Below, one piece after another: positions 22,862 through 35,011 of a DNA stretch of 64,000 nucleotides (position 1 is the stretch's first letter; every line of letters begins with the position of its first letter). The DNA is taken from NCBI GenBank assembly GCA_002110485.1, contig MOWL01000023.1:1628870-1692869 (forward strand), given 5' to 3'. The position numbers were made by a program, and so were the translations under genes. The notes under the pieces were generated by a model, which was not told the DNA's origin, ran no database searches, and saw nothing but the letters and a program-made list of their open reading frames with translations. This DNA is from Emergomyces orientalis (taxonomy: Eukaryota > Ascomycota > Eurotiomycetes > Onygenales > Ajellomycetaceae).

Positions 22862-25800
22862 AGGGAAGCATTTATCTGAGAAAATGGGTCTCATTTCCTA
22901 GCCGTTGCACGGAATGGTTTACATGATTTTCTTGTTCTCTTGCTGCGGATTTGCAATTTCAATTTTGCGAGGCAATAATTGCTCATATTTCGCCCCTACC
23001 ATCGAATGCCGTGTTTCGTGATGGCTGGCATCTCTTGGCTGATTTACTTCCGTTTGGTTGCCTTGTCTGTGGTTTTGGGTCCGTGCTTTGTCTCTGATTG
23101 TCCTTGCCATGTCATGGGCCACTATCCCATTCGCGTCTTTGGACCATGTATTCATCTTGTACTATATACACGTTAAATCCCCTTTTCTGCTTTTTATTTA
23201 TTCATGACACCCCGCCTGTTGTGTTCTTTGGGTATGTATATTCTTTGGGTATGTTTCTGTACAATATACACAGGTTATGGTGTGATGTTCTTTTATTTTG
23301 GTATCTAGGACAATTTCGGGAACCTGAGGCTGGCGTCTTCCGTTTTTCGCTGTGATAGAACTGCCCTTTAGGGGCACTTGGGGTCAATAATATACAGCGC
23401 GCTCTCCCGTGTATGCCTTGAATTATAGAAGAAAAGAGATGCCAAATTTTGACTGATATTTCAAGTTTTGAACTATGTGTATAGTTTAAGATATAATATT
23501 CTTAGAGAAAGCTAATAGCAAATCAAAAATGAAATAGGAGAGAAAAATATCTTAAAAATGAGTATTAGCCCATCTGATTCCAATATCTCCTCAGTGACAG
23601 CGCCTTTTGATGAGCTTCATTTTCCCTTAGCTTAGGAGGATTTGCCCAGATATTAAAAAAATATGATCTTTGCAATTCTGGCCTCGATAGAAAACGAAAG
23701 GCGATGGAGCACCAGTATTAGCCGTAGGTTTAGTATCTCCAATATATTCCTTTTCTTTTGTGGAGGGGGAGGTTTGGATGGGCCTTCAAACAGGACGATG
23801 AAGATGAGGGTATCAATGTATGTATTTCGAAGATCATGCCGTTATATACCCATATAGGTAGGTATCTACTACCCGAAGACAAGAAATTTAGATATTTCGA
23901 CGAGCACGATGCAGCGTGGTACTATACATGGGTTGACAGGGTAAAATGCACGTCAAATAAATTTTTTTTAAAAAGGAGAAATAGAATGAAAATAAACACA
24001 GAACAAAGAAAAGAAAGCATGAAAATCAGGTAGGGAAGAGGGGCGAAACCCGTGTGATAGGCAAAATTATAACGCATTGTACGGACGCCTCTGGGTTCTC
24101 CTGTTGCGAAGGGTCTTTGTTAAAAAAAAAGAATCAAAGGATCATTTGGTTCGTACATATATTACGCGTCCATTATGATAGATGTGATATCAATATACTT
24201 TTTTGCACGTTGAGGACGCACAATCCGCGATTCGATCTCGTAACCGCCAATCGGCAAGAAGATAACGACCCGCATGGGGAATAGATAGGCAGTAAGGGAT
24301 TGTTTCAACAAGATACAAGCTACAGGGACGAAATACCGATGCGTATCCATTATCCAATATTTCGTTCCGTTGACGCCTTCGAGGTCCGTCATCGTTTTCG
24401 GATAGGCTTGTGTTCAATTTTGCTCATAACTGGCATGACATGTCCATGGATGCAGCAGCAGAATTACACAAATACCAAGCCACTCACAAGATTCATCAAT
24501 GTATCACTCTGTAAAAAAAAGCAATGCATCCAGTGGAGTGTATCAAGTCTTGTACCTCAACATGGGTTCGCACAAGATTCGAGAGTTCTGCGTGTTTATT
24601 GCTCGAGATGGTCAGCAATTTTGATGGAGGGACGTGGAATGAACAACTTTGTTTTGCATTGAAAACCTCAAGTTATTCACTTCGTGTTGACAGCTTAACG
24701 ACGAAAAATAAGTTTTCACGAGATGAAAGTTGTTGGATCAAAGCTGTGTCTGATTAAATAACTCAGCGACGCCAAGGAAGCTAATGGAGGGATTAAAAGA
24801 AGTTGTGTTGGAATAGATCCAAACTTTCCCCTATTGTAAGCTATGGAAGGAGTTTGGGATATTGGGATGAAATGGCAGAACACGCAAAGAGTGTATCAGA
24901 AATGGTTATGTAGTGGTAGGAAACGAAGACATTTTGACATTGGGGATAAGACAAATCATTAATAAAATCAGTGGATGTCAGGGTTCCATCTAGCTTCAAG
25001 TGGTCGGGTAGCATCGAAGTAGCCTTATTGATGGACGATTAGTTATATCTCGGGGTTGAAATACCAAGCCTTCACATGTGAAGGTTACATAGCAGAGAGC
25101 TAGGTATGTCTGCCTAAATGAGTTTGAGTCCTTGATGTTTTCTTATTGGGTTCAAGGGACTGTTTGTATCCTGAAGAGAGAGGGAAAAAAAGAGTATAAA
25201 TAATTTTTTCTTTAAGGGTAGAGAATATTCCTGCGGGATTTTTTTTCCGAGAGTTTTAAATTTTTATTTTTTGTTCTAGTTTTTAGGAATTAGCGCAATG
25301 ATTCAGATAATTGACGTTGGGATTACGTCAGTTTGAATATATGTTATTCCCTTTCGTTTTTTTCTGGTGAAGCTCAAGATATCAGGAGCAATTGAAGGGC
25401 TCATTAGGCGATTGCATCCTCTAATCCCTGTCGAGCTTTATATATGTGCGGCAAAACAATTGAATTTGAAAATTCCTCTCTAGCAGAAGCTATATTATCG
25501 TCCTTGGGTTGTTTCAAACCCAGATGGGCAATCTAGGGCAAGTTTCGCTCCCATGGAATCCCTTTTAGAATGCTGCCATTATTCAGTAATAGGAATGGAT
25601 ATTCGTCGCTACCATAAAAATATTGAAAACTTTGGTATCTGCATAAGCCGGAGTCGATACATTCTCTAGTATTTGACAAATATGTTGGGCAGCAGTTGGG
25701 CTCGTGGTGATGCATTTCTTCCAAGCAAAGACCCTGTTGACCACCCCTGGAGTGCGGGAGGTCTATAGAGGTAGGGGGCGGACAAAAGCGTGCCCGTGCC

Positions 25801-26812
25801 AGCGAGAGAGAGAGAATAAAGAAGGCATGTTGACGGGTTTGTCTCTCGCAGCCAAATGGTCGTGACAGGAAAATACACCTTTAATTGGCCAGGTTTTTTT
25901 CTTCAATATTGCGATGTTCATTTTCATATCTTGTCAATGGTTATAAGAAACGAGGTCCACTCTATTCTTGTCGTCGATATAATAAGACAGAACATTGATT
26001 CGGACAAAATAATAAATGCAGTTAAATGAATTTGCAATTCCCTAGTCATGATTTCTGTCGGTTGGTCTGTGATAGCGTAACGCCACATCCATCGAGCCCG
26101 AGGACCCTGGTCAGTTTGTTCCGTCATCAGTCAACTAGGCTGGATCTGAGACGAGGCTTTCCGGCCCCGGGCATCCTATTTGCAAACGGAACGATTGACG
26201 ACGTGTTCAACGGTTCGCAGTTCCAGTTCAAGGCGACCTGGCCAGGGGCCAGAGAGAAACATAACTCCTTGGAAGAAAGATGTTGATCTGATGAGCATCT
26301 CCCGCATTGCAAGAAGCAAGGAGTAGGGTTGAAGTTGAAGCCGAGAGAAGTCGAGATCAAGAGCAATGAGAAGATAAGAGAATCGGCTTAGCAAGTTATT
26401 CGCAGGCCACAGCCCCAGCCGACTAAACCGGTTATGGGAAACAACTAGGCCGCCGGTGACGTCTTTGCTGAATACTTGGTGGGGACTTGCCAGGTACCCC
26501 TCTCGCCATACGACAATTGGTCAGCCTCGGTGTATCTCCCGCGTACTAAATATTCTGACGGGCTCTTGAATCTTTCGGATGCGCCAATGAACAGCAGTCA
26601 ATTGAGTCAATTGAAGCCCCACGCCAGGGAGTTGGCCGCATGCGTCCACTCGAAGTGCACGATTATTCCCTGTGACGATTGTTTCTCCAGTTCTCTAGCC
26701 AGTTCTATGGGCTCACAATTTCACAATAGTCCAGAACTAGGTCCATTGGCGCCTGTGCTACCTAGATAGTTACTCGTTTCACTTCTTGTTGTTGTCATAT
26801 TTGTAGGTTGTG

Positions 26813-26830
26813 AAAAAAAAAAAAAAAAAA
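26813..26830. repeat. poly(A)18 tract
   Basis: Uninterrupted A18 followed by GGGCTG, about 365 bp upstream of the mpdA start. Confidence 0.9.
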
Positions 26831-26900
26831 GGGCTGAAAATTGCTGTTAAAAACCCCGCCAAACCGCGCTCAGACAACACACAGTCCCTCCGGTGTGTGC

Positions 26901-27194
26901 CCAATCTGGAAATCATAAATAGAGCACGACATCCTCTCTTTGTTCTCAGCCAGTATTCTTCCCTTTCTGCCCCCTCTTCAATCAATTCACTCTAGATCAC
27001 TCACTCTCCTCTCCTCGCTCTATCTTCTCTGCCTCATCCCTCTTTGTCGTCTCTAGCAACGTCTGCCTGCATCTCTCTGTTTAATCGGGTTGTTAGATAT
27101 CTAGATATAGCTTCACCCCCTCTCCCCTTATAATACCTACTCTGCCAGAAAATCACAAATACAATAAACACATATCAGACCACCTCCCGCAAAA
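26901..27194 (+). promoter_or_regulatory. Putative mpdA core promoter and leader
   Basis: A CCAAT pentamer lies at 26901-26905 and a TATA-like ATAAATA at 26915-26921. A CT-rich stretch of about 200 bp follows, up to the ATG at 27195. The start context, GCAAAAATGG, is favourable for fungi. The arrangement suits a strongly expressed gene; the transcription start is not determined. Confidence 0.4.
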
Positions 27195-28361
27195 ATGGGA
27201 AAGAAAGCCGTTCATTTTGGTGGCGGCAACATTGGCCGTGGTTTTGTGGCTGAGTTCCTCCACGAGTCCGGATATGAAGTCGTCTTCGTTGATGTGATGG
27301 ACAGTGTTATCGACTCCCTCCAAAAAAACCCATCCTACACCGTCACCGAGATCAGCGAAGAAGGAGAACAGAAGAAAGTCATCACCAACTACCGTGCCAT
27401 AAACTCCAAACACAACCTCGACGACGTCATCAAGGAGATATCTACGGCTGATGTCGTCACCTGCGCAGTTGGTCCCAACATCCTGAAGTTCGTCGCCCCA
27501 CCCATCGCCAAGGGCATCGACGCTCGAACTGTGTCCAAACCACTAGCTGTCATTGCCTGCGAAAACGCAATTGGGGCCACAGACACTCTTCATGGTTTCA
27601 TCAAGGAGAATACCGACGAATCCCGTCGTGCATCGCTTTACAATCGTGCCCAGTTCGCCAACTCCGCCATCGACCGCATCGTGCCCACCCAGGACCCTGA
27701 TTCCGGCCTCAACGTCAAAATCGAGAAATTCTACGAGTGGGTCGTGGAGCAAACCCCTTTCGGTGACGTCGGGCATCCAGATATCAAAGCTATCCACTGG
27801 GTGGATCATCTAGAACCTTACATTGAGCGCAAGTTGTTTACTGTCAACACCGGACACGCAACGGCGGCCTACTACGGTTACACGGCCGGGAAGAAGACGA
27901 TCAAGGACGCTCTGAACGACGAAAGGATCCGCAGCGAAGTCAATGCAGCGTTAGCCGAAACCTCAAAACTTATCGTGGAGAAACACGGCATTCCCCCGCA
28001 GGAGCAAGCTGAATACGTCAGCACGATCATCACCCGTATCTCCAACCCTTACCTCGAAGATATCGTGCAGCGCGTTGGCCGTGCTCCGCTCCGCAAACTA
28101 TCTCGCAAGGAACGCTTCATCGGTCCAGCTGCGCAGCTCGCTGAGCGGGGGCAAACTGTCGACGCGTTGATGGGAGCCGTTGAGCAAGCGTTGAAGTTCC
28201 AGAATGTACCGGATGACGAGGAGAGTTTTGAGCTCTTCAATATCCTAAAGGACATGTCTGCCGCGGACGCGACTACTAAACTTACGGGGCTGGAGAAGGA
28301 TCATCCGCTATATCCCCGCGTGCTGGAGAAAGTCACCAAGGTCCAAAAGGAAACGAAATAG
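27195..28361 (+). CDS. mpdA: Mannitol-1-phosphate 5-dehydrogenase
   Basis: Intronless 388 aa enzyme that interconverts fructose 6-phosphate and mannitol 1-phosphate with NAD(H) in the cytosol, feeding the mannitol pool used for stress tolerance and storage. The length equals the usual fungal length. The N-terminus carries the Rossmann dinucleotide loop, HFGGGNIGRGFVAEFL (residues 7-22). The polyol long-chain dehydrogenase signature KLFTVNTGHA places the catalytic lysine at residue 213, with Asn218 and His221, the positions known for the Aspergillus enzyme. The C-terminal half is the all-helical substrate domain. The gene stands alone, with deserts of more than 3 kb on both sides, so there is no sign of a mannitol cluster. 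Confidence 0.97.
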   Translation: MGKKAVHFGGGNIGRGFVAEFLHESGYEVVFVDVMDSVIDSLQKNPSYTVTEISEEGEQKKVITNYRAINSKHNLDDVIKEISTADVVTCAVGPNILKFVAPPIAKGIDARTVSKPLAVIACENAIGATDTLHGFIKENTDESRRASLYNRAQFANSAIDRIVPTQDPDSGLNVKIEKFYEWVVEQTPFGDVGHPDIKAIHWVDHLEPYIERKLFTVNTGHATAAYYGYTAGKKTIKDALNDERIRSEVNAALAETSKLIVEKHGIPPQEQAEYVSTIITRISNPYLEDIVQRVGRAPLRKLSRKERFIGPAAQLAERGQTVDALMGAVEQALKFQNVPDDEESFELFNILKDMSAADATTKLTGLEKDHPLYPRVLEKVTKVQKETK

Positions 28362-31300
28362 AGTTTTTTATTTCTTTTTTCTTCTTCCTTTTCGTTCAGA
28401 CGCGGTTTTTACGGTTTTTACATTTATGTTTCCCCTATTCTCATTCCACGATCGATTTCCCCAGACCCCATTGCGTGCGAGATCAACGATGGAAATATGA
28501 AAACAGTGCTTATTGGAATCGAGCTACAACAGTGTTATCTATTAGGGAAGGGTGTTCTTTTTCGGAAACAATGATAGGGCAGGAAATAGGAGCACTGGGA
28601 GCGAAATGGATTTCTTTTTATTTTTTCTTTTACATTTTGCTAGATTTTTAGCATTGCATTGACAAAATAGCTACAGTAATAAACATGAATGAATGAATTT
28701 TTTTTTCTTCTATTTCTGCCTTTCCCCCCAACTACAGAATCTCATCTTAGCTATGTTTCCCCCCTGCTTCTGCATTGTATGTGTTACTAGAAACAGCAAC
28801 AGCGCAAGGGGTGCTTTCTGGGAGAAAATAAACGATAATGTATGTATATGCCATTTTCGACACATAAACCATCGAGCCTGTTAGTGAGACATCTCATGTT
28901 GAGGCAAAGCAATCTCTAAAATACGCGACACATCTGACCTACCCAAGGGATGAAGGGGCCCATGGATTTCATATGTCTTGATGCCTCCCCATTCTCTAAT
29001 TAGGTATTTCTTCCATTCCGGAGGCATTAGGACCTCTGCGATTATATGCTGACAATCGAAAGTGCAGCGGAAGGTAGGTTCACCTCTTCAGAACCTATTG
29101 CTTGTTGCATTGTCACAGTTCCGTCTTTCGGTAGAAAAGGAGCATAAGTTGGGAGGAAAGCGATGAAAATGCTTTAAAAATACGTTCGGAGTATAGACAT
29201 GAGGGATTTCCCGGACATTATTTAAAATCCAGTTTAGCTAAGCACGGGTTTTTATTTTGTTTTAATGCTGATTTTTGGAGTTTGATACGTCCCTGTAGCG
29301 TACAACGCACATCTGAACTTTCCAAATTGCCTATGGATCCAGTTTCCGGCCATTATTCCGTTTGAAGGGGGTCGTTGATATTTTCAATGTAAATTCTGGG
29401 CGCGTCTAATTTGCAGGAAAGCATCTAGATAGCAGCTCCCAAGCTTTGCTAATGTTCGTCAACGAGGCCTATTTAAACATTTTAAATACCTTCTTTGAAT
29501 TGAACTTATTCTTATTACATCTGTACAGATTCTTCATTATCATTTAGCTTCATATAAACTGCATATATACCTCATATGCTCATCTCAACGAAAGATTGAT
29601 ATTCGCACAGCCACACACAACTAGTAACTAGTTAGATGATGTCAACTGTGGCTTCGGGCTATTCAAGTTGGAAAAACCGGATTCCCCGCCTCCCCCCATT
29701 TTGAAAAAAATTCATTCATTCTCTATTTTAAACTGGTTGATGAGATGTTGGAAGCCAATTACTCAATAGTGTCTTCATATGGATCAGAGTAGTTGCAAAA
29801 TAGATAAAATATGCCTTAATTATGTGCATGTGCTGTAGATCCTCAGATTTCTTCCTTTTCTTTTCCCTGTTGTCCTGTTCATTTTCAGTATTACGTCTAG
29901 AAACGCCAACTGGTCAGGGATACAGTAGTCCATAATCAGGGGCCCGATATCAATTAATCCTCTCACCTTTCAGCTGCATTAGTTGTCAGCCAGAGAGCAT
30001 GATGAGGTGGGGAAGAGGAGGCCTAGAGTGCCTTGCTGCCAAGGGCATCTTTATATACTACTTTAAAGGACCATACCCCTCATTCTCGGCCCCTTGAAAA
30101 TGGAACATTGGGATGGTTTAACACCACGACTTCACGAGTGGGATTATTTCTAATAATGATTCAAGAAGGGTCTAGAAGTGCTCCCGTACAGTAGTACTGG
30201 AGAAAAGGATACCCACAATTGTGGCTGAATAAAAAAGAATACGTCTCTCATGAGGTTTTCTGTGGAGGTTGATTTTGATGGGTTGTTGTTGGCAGCGCCC
30301 GCCGCGATAAGCTGAGGGGTATTAATGAGTGCGGGGCAAAAATTCCTTATCTATCAGACAGCAGGACTGAGAGCTTTTATGCCCTTTTTTTTTCTTCATT
30401 TCGTCTGGAATGGGAATACCTCTCATATGGATGATACTTGCAAAGAATTGATCGGTGGGTCTGAATAATTACCAGCAATGTATGGAACAATGGAATTGAA
30501 AGCTGGCAGCTGGCTGGACTCATATGTGATATAGACAAGAAAGGGGCAACTGCTCGCATGCACTTTTCTTTTTTATTGTTTTTCTTTTGGCAGGGCTGTT
30601 TTCTGGATTTCCAGTTGAAAGAATGGCTCCAACGCCACCAGTTTGCATATTTCCACAAAGCATATGGTTGAGTGTGGTAGTGGATCTTTTACATCATGAT
30701 AGTTTGCCAGATTTAGAAATCTTGGATATGCGGAGAAGACAGAGAGGAGCATGAAATATAATATACATCCTGACCTGGACGGGTTTGCCGTTTATCCGAT
30801 CCAAAACTGAGGAGTATGATGGTGCATAAACTGAAATAAGATAGAAGTAGAATTACCATTTCAACTGCCTGGCATCCTCCATCCTCCATCCTGCATCCTC
30901 TTGTATATGCTGCGGCTAAACGGCAGGAAAGAGTGTGACGGGGCCTGCATAAGCCAATCTGTGTGTATGTTGCACTGTACATGTACCTTGGCTTGTCGGT
31001 GGTTGTCCACATCCAATACGCGGTATATCAATCGACTTAGATCCCCCCGCCTTTTGCCTTTTTATTCTGGACTCTGCGCCTCTTCTTTCTTCTCTGCCAT
31101 CTTTCTTCCTCTCCCTCGTTGATAGACAGAACCCTCGCACCAAAGGGACTACTGAGCAGAGCAGGAACCAGTAGAAAATATCAACCCTCACTGTTTCTTT
31201 GAACCCCTCCCCTCCCACCAGACCTGGCCAAAAAACATCACAATTCGCCACCCGCTTGAGCATTTGGACACAATACACCTTTGCCATTCGCATGGTGGAA

Positions 31301-31578
31301 GATAATTTATAACCACCAACTATACCTAGTCGATATTACTTTTGGCTGCGAAACAGGAATCATCACTGTTTATGTACCTTTTCTATGTCGAACTCTGTGT
31401 TCGCCACAACACCCACACACGCACACGACCAAGTTGTTGTTTCTGGTTAGGAGGTGAAATCTGAGGACGTCCAAATTTCTTCCGGCTCTAGAAGTTTATA
31501 CGAGGCAATTTTCTAAATAGATATTCTATTTTTGCCTTGCCAACTAATTTTACAAGATAGCCAGCCGGAACTCACGGC
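28362..31578. other. 3.2 kb intergenic region
   Basis: No gene is recognised. It contains the mpdA 3' flank, an AT-rich middle, a 7-mer tandem patch of CATCCTC-like units at about 30872-30900, and pyrimidine-rich promoter-like DNA from about 31020 for the next gene. Short frames of 90-125 codons near 30700-31300 lack family motifs. Confidence 0.5.
30872..30900. repeat. CATCCTC-type heptamer tandem patch
   Basis: About four imperfect copies of a 7 bp CATCCTC/CATCCTG unit in a row. Confidence 0.7.
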
Positions 31579-33006
31579 ATGGCTTTTCATCCTGCTCGAT
31601 CTTTACTCCATCCATACCCGGAACCACTCCCCCCTTATACCCCTCGCCCGACTGGCCCATCTGATCCTGAAACCGCCTCTATTCATTCTAATGCCCCTTC
31701 TTACGTTTCTGCGGCTCCTTCGTACCATTCTGGGCCCGGTCCGATAAACAACAGAGGAAGCGAACCTGGTACATTGTTCAATACCAATGCTGCGAGCAGA
31801 AACCAGACATCTTCCAATACCCTAAACTCATCGTCCGGACTCCTCTCCTCCCAGCAACATGCACCGGGATTCGGGGGCATAGCAGCCAGCTCGTCTTCTT
31901 CCAACGATGACCGGCGTCGAACGAGTCACTTGACAAATTCCCACTTTCATTCTTTTTACAATGTTTCAGACTGGGTTCCTGTAGCGGGAGGGTTGCAGGC
32001 ACGCCACTATCACAATGTCGCAAAGCGGAGGGCATCAGAAGCTTCTCAATATGACAATATAGTTAGATATATATGTCCGCCCGTATTTCAGGGGACGTCC
32101 GAGGTCGGGAATGTCGTCAGCAATTCCGGTGCAGCTTCTTCCTCTGCGCGCGCTTCGCCTCCTATAAGGACCGGCATGGCGGGTTATAGTCACAGGGGTT
32201 CATCGACTAGCATTTTGGCTAGTTTGCACGAGGAGAGCGTCGTGCATCCTCGTTCCCAGTCGCCTCAACAGATAACTTCTGGAAATAATGCAGGAACGGA
32301 GGCAAGCCAGAGTGACCTTGCTGCTCAACTACCCGTATTTCCCCATGAGGATCCAGATCTAGTGGGTGAGGCGGCAGCTGCAATGTTTCGTTCACAACGC
32401 CTCTACATCACCTACCAACAGCAAGAGAACCATAACGTTGAGGCGCAAACTGTCTCTCCGATCACTGGTCGCCCTCACCAACAGCCCCCAGCGGGCCGTA
32501 CACATCAGTATAGCTCCCTCATTGGCCCCGCAGAAGTATCTACTCTCTCCACGGCTCCGCAAGATCAGAACACCAGACCCTCAACTGCCCCCAATGCATC
32601 CGTTGCGGTTATTACACAGCCGGAACCTGACGTGCTCTCTCAGCAACAACAACGATCACAACAACCCGATAACCAAACGACAACTGGAAGAAGAACCGGA
32701 ACCAGCCAATACCGATCCACCACTACTACCACATCTGCCGCCACTCGATTTCTCGACGACGACCCGCTCTGCTGTCAGGAATCAAAGACCTGGGACTTCA
32801 TGCTCACGCAAATGGCAGATTGGGAGGATCGCGAACCCAGCTGGAAGAAGTTCAAAGATGACATGGATAAGAAACTGAATTCTGGTAAGTTGGGGCTTGG
32901 GTGGGGGTCCTGGTCGCTTTCTACGGGTGGGAAGGGGAAGTTGAAGAAGGCGTCGCATTTCGGGCATGAGAAGAAATGGAAGAGGAAGGTTGGGTTGGCT
33001 TCGTGA
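31579..33006 (+). CDS. Ser/Gln/Thr-rich conserved-looking hypothetical protein
   Basis: Single-exon frame of 475 aa; I do not recognise a domain. The N-terminus has PPYTPRPTGP and repeated PSYVS/PSYHS motifs. A more structured block near residues 115-160 reads FHSFYNVSDWVPVAGGLQAR, followed by a basic stretch (HNVAKRRASEA). The middle is disordered Ser/Thr/Gln-rich sequence with QQQQRSQQ. The C-terminus looks folded and is Trp- and Lys-rich: KTWDFMLTQMADWEDREPSW, then a basic tail with KKWKRKVGLAS. There is no signal peptide or membrane segment. The basic ends and disordered core suggest a nuclear or scaffold protein, but that is only composition-based. The length and the lack of frame breaks make it a likely real gene. 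Confidence 0.75.
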   Translation: MAFHPARSLLHPYPEPLPPYTPRPTGPSDPETASIHSNAPSYVSAAPSYHSGPGPINNRGSEPGTLFNTNAASRNQTSSNTLNSSSGLLSSQQHAPGFGGIAASSSSSNDDRRRTSHLTNSHFHSFYNVSDWVPVAGGLQARHYHNVAKRRASEASQYDNIVRYICPPVFQGTSEVGNVVSNSGAASSSARASPPIRTGMAGYSHRGSSTSILASLHEESVVHPRSQSPQQITSGNNAGTEASQSDLAAQLPVFPHEDPDLVGEAAAAMFRSQRLYITYQQQENHNVEAQTVSPITGRPHQQPPAGRTHQYSSLIGPAEVSTLSTAPQDQNTRPSTAPNASVAVITQPEPDVLSQQQQRSQQPDNQTTTGRRTGTSQYRSTTTTTSAATRFLDDDPLCCQESKTWDFMLTQMADWEDREPSWKKFKDDMDKKLNSGKLGLGWGSWSLSTGGKGKLKKASHFGHEKKWKRKVGLAS

Positions 33007-33277
33007 AATTGGGTTGATGCGATTGATGGGGGAATGGGTGATGGGCATGGAGGAGAGAAGTAAAAGATATTAGGGTTATGATACCTATATGGACGTGAGA
33101 CCTGCGGATGGTTTTCTTGTTGGATATCTCCATCGACTTTTCTTTCCTTTCTTGACCATCATTATCATCTTTTTTTTTCATTTGTCTTTTTCCCTGAGGG
33201 GAGGGAAAAAAGCATTTGATAAAAGGCATATTCGCCGCATAGCGACTGGTTAAACTAGCCATGGTGGTATAGTTTTT

Positions 33278-33300
33278 CTTTTCTTTTCTTTTCTTTTTTT
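33278..33300. repeat. (CTTTT)n pyrimidine microsatellite
   Basis: Four consecutive TTTTC units running into a T tract. Confidence 0.8.
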
Positions 33301-34953
33301 TCTTTTTGGTAGGGGGAGGGTTTGCAAGAGAGAAAGAAACAGACAGGGAAAAAAACAGTGAGAAACCTAGTTTGTTCAAGCTGCAAGCATTGAAGAAGGA
33401 GGAAGTTTTCCAAAATCACTTGAGTTATCTGGGTCAACTTTTGCAGTGTCTTCTTCTTGAAAATGACAATATATGGAGAGTTGACTTGCGGTGCGAGTTT
33501 ATGGTGAGAGCAGAATTCAATGTCTGACTGAGTCCTGATTTTTTTTCAAGATTTTTTTTCAATGTTAAGTCATCGGCTGGAAAAGAGGGATTTTCTGCTC
33601 CAGTCTCTCTAAGTTTCTTCATTTGCATAGCGCACAGCAGTGCCTAGCTAGGTATTTAACATCAACAATTAAAATGAACAGAAAATAAGTGGTTCTAGTC
33701 TATTGGCATCTATCACTTCTTCTTACATATTCTTTCACTGCATGGCATGCTGTTTTATATGAAGATTTTAATTATTATTATTTCTTGTGGCCAGATATTG
33801 CTCATACGGCAGTAGCAATACAGATAAACGTTGTTAGTCAGGTATGCTAAGCTGTATATATTACATAGCTACTAAAGCAGTAATAGCACACATCATTTTC
33901 TTTTCTTTTGTTTTCTTTTTCTCTTCCTTTTCTGTTGAATATGTACTCTGCACAGAGTGACTAACCTGTCTGAGAAGAAAAGTGGATAAAATCTAAGCTT
34001 CTAGGTGGTGTTTTCTTCTTCTCCTTATTCTTTGCAATACGCAGATAATTTCCATACATACTTGAGTAGTATATATATGACTTAGAAAAAGAAATTAGAT
34101 CTGCTGGCCTGCTCTAGTTTTGATACTATGGTTAGTCACTTGCCTGTTAGTTTTCGCGAAGAGAGAATGTGTCGATTTTCAGATGCATACTGAGATATAT
34201 GTTGCAGCACCGCCTTATTTTCCTCATCCAGCAGTATATTTTTAACAGGGGTTTGAATTTTTCAGTATTCAAGTCAGAATCCGGAAACAAATATCCTGTA
34301 GCAAACAAGAACAAATAATACCAAAATGGGGTCAATATAGGTTTACGTACCAGCGGACTGGTGCGAAGCTACCTTTTCCACACTCTCTCACACTCTCACT
34401 ACCCTTCTCATACTTTGTCTGCTGTTCTTCTCTCTCAGTTACCACCCTGTTCCCCTTCACATCTTCCTTGTAGGACCCATGCTTCTATCTGCCGACCATG
34501 ATCCCAAGAACCATTAGTTACAGTAGAAATGTGAGGTAATAAATATAGATATATATATTTCATCACAATCTTCTTTCTAAGCTCACTGTTTGACTCCCTT
34601 TTCATCTCCCGCAGCCTTTCTTTTTCAACGTTCACCGATCCCCATGGGATGGGTACGTGAACTTCACAAGCCCTGGCCTGAGCTTTGAAGTGAAGGAGGC
34701 AAAGAAGTCATTTCCTGGAGTCCGGAGTCCTGCCAACCAGTTCCATAGATATCTCCAGCAATGGGCAGTTGTACACCAGTCTCACGGCGCCAGACCCTGG
34801 CTTTTGTGTGTATCGGCTCGTTATCATTTACGTTGAGAAAGAGGGGAATGGTAGCGGAGGTGGCGGTGTTAGATTCGGTGTCCAAAAGAAAGAAAATAAG
34901 TGGGTGCATTTATCGAGAAAAAAAAATTTTAAGCGGAGGAAGGGGAGGAGACC

Positions 34954-34979
34954 GGGGGGGGCGGGGGGGGCGGGGGGGG
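34954..34979 (+). repeat. G8CG8CG8 tract, possible G-quadruplex
   Basis: Three runs of exactly eight G separated by single C residues (34954-34961, 34963-34970, 34972-34979), flanked by further GGAGG and GGGG blocks on both sides. It lies 33-58 bp beyond the kinase stop, so the kinase 3' UTR would carry the C-rich complement. Confidence 0.85.
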
Positions 34980-35011
34980 TTGGAGGAGGGAGGAATAGTA
35001 ATAATGTGCTT

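Larger units (their letters stand above)
22862..27194. other. 4.3 kb intergenic desert and mpdA promoter
   Basis: No gene is recognised. The left half (about 23400-25500) is AT-rich. A short direct repeat of TCTTTGGGTATGT occurs twice at 23227-23254. An A18 run lies at 26813-26830. The last 300 bp carry promoter-like elements and CT-rich blocks for mpdA. Open frames up to about 120 codons are not supported by motifs. Confidence 0.5.
33007..35011. other. Intergenic region with CT repeats and a G-rich tract
   Basis: About 2 kb without a gene. It holds a (CTTTT)n patch at about 33278-33300, AT-rich sequence from 33640 to 34350, and a striking G8-C-G8-C-G8 tract at 34954-34979 close to the stop of the FHA kinase gene. 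The small frames over the G-tract (Gly-rich on plus, Pro-rich on minus) are products of the repeat. Confidence 0.5.

Noticed and set aside
27195..33006. Possible mannitol or secondary-metabolite cluster around mpdA
   Set aside because: mpdA is isolated by more than 3 kb on both sides. The neighbours are housekeeping or orphan genes, with no synthase, P450 or dedicated regulator.
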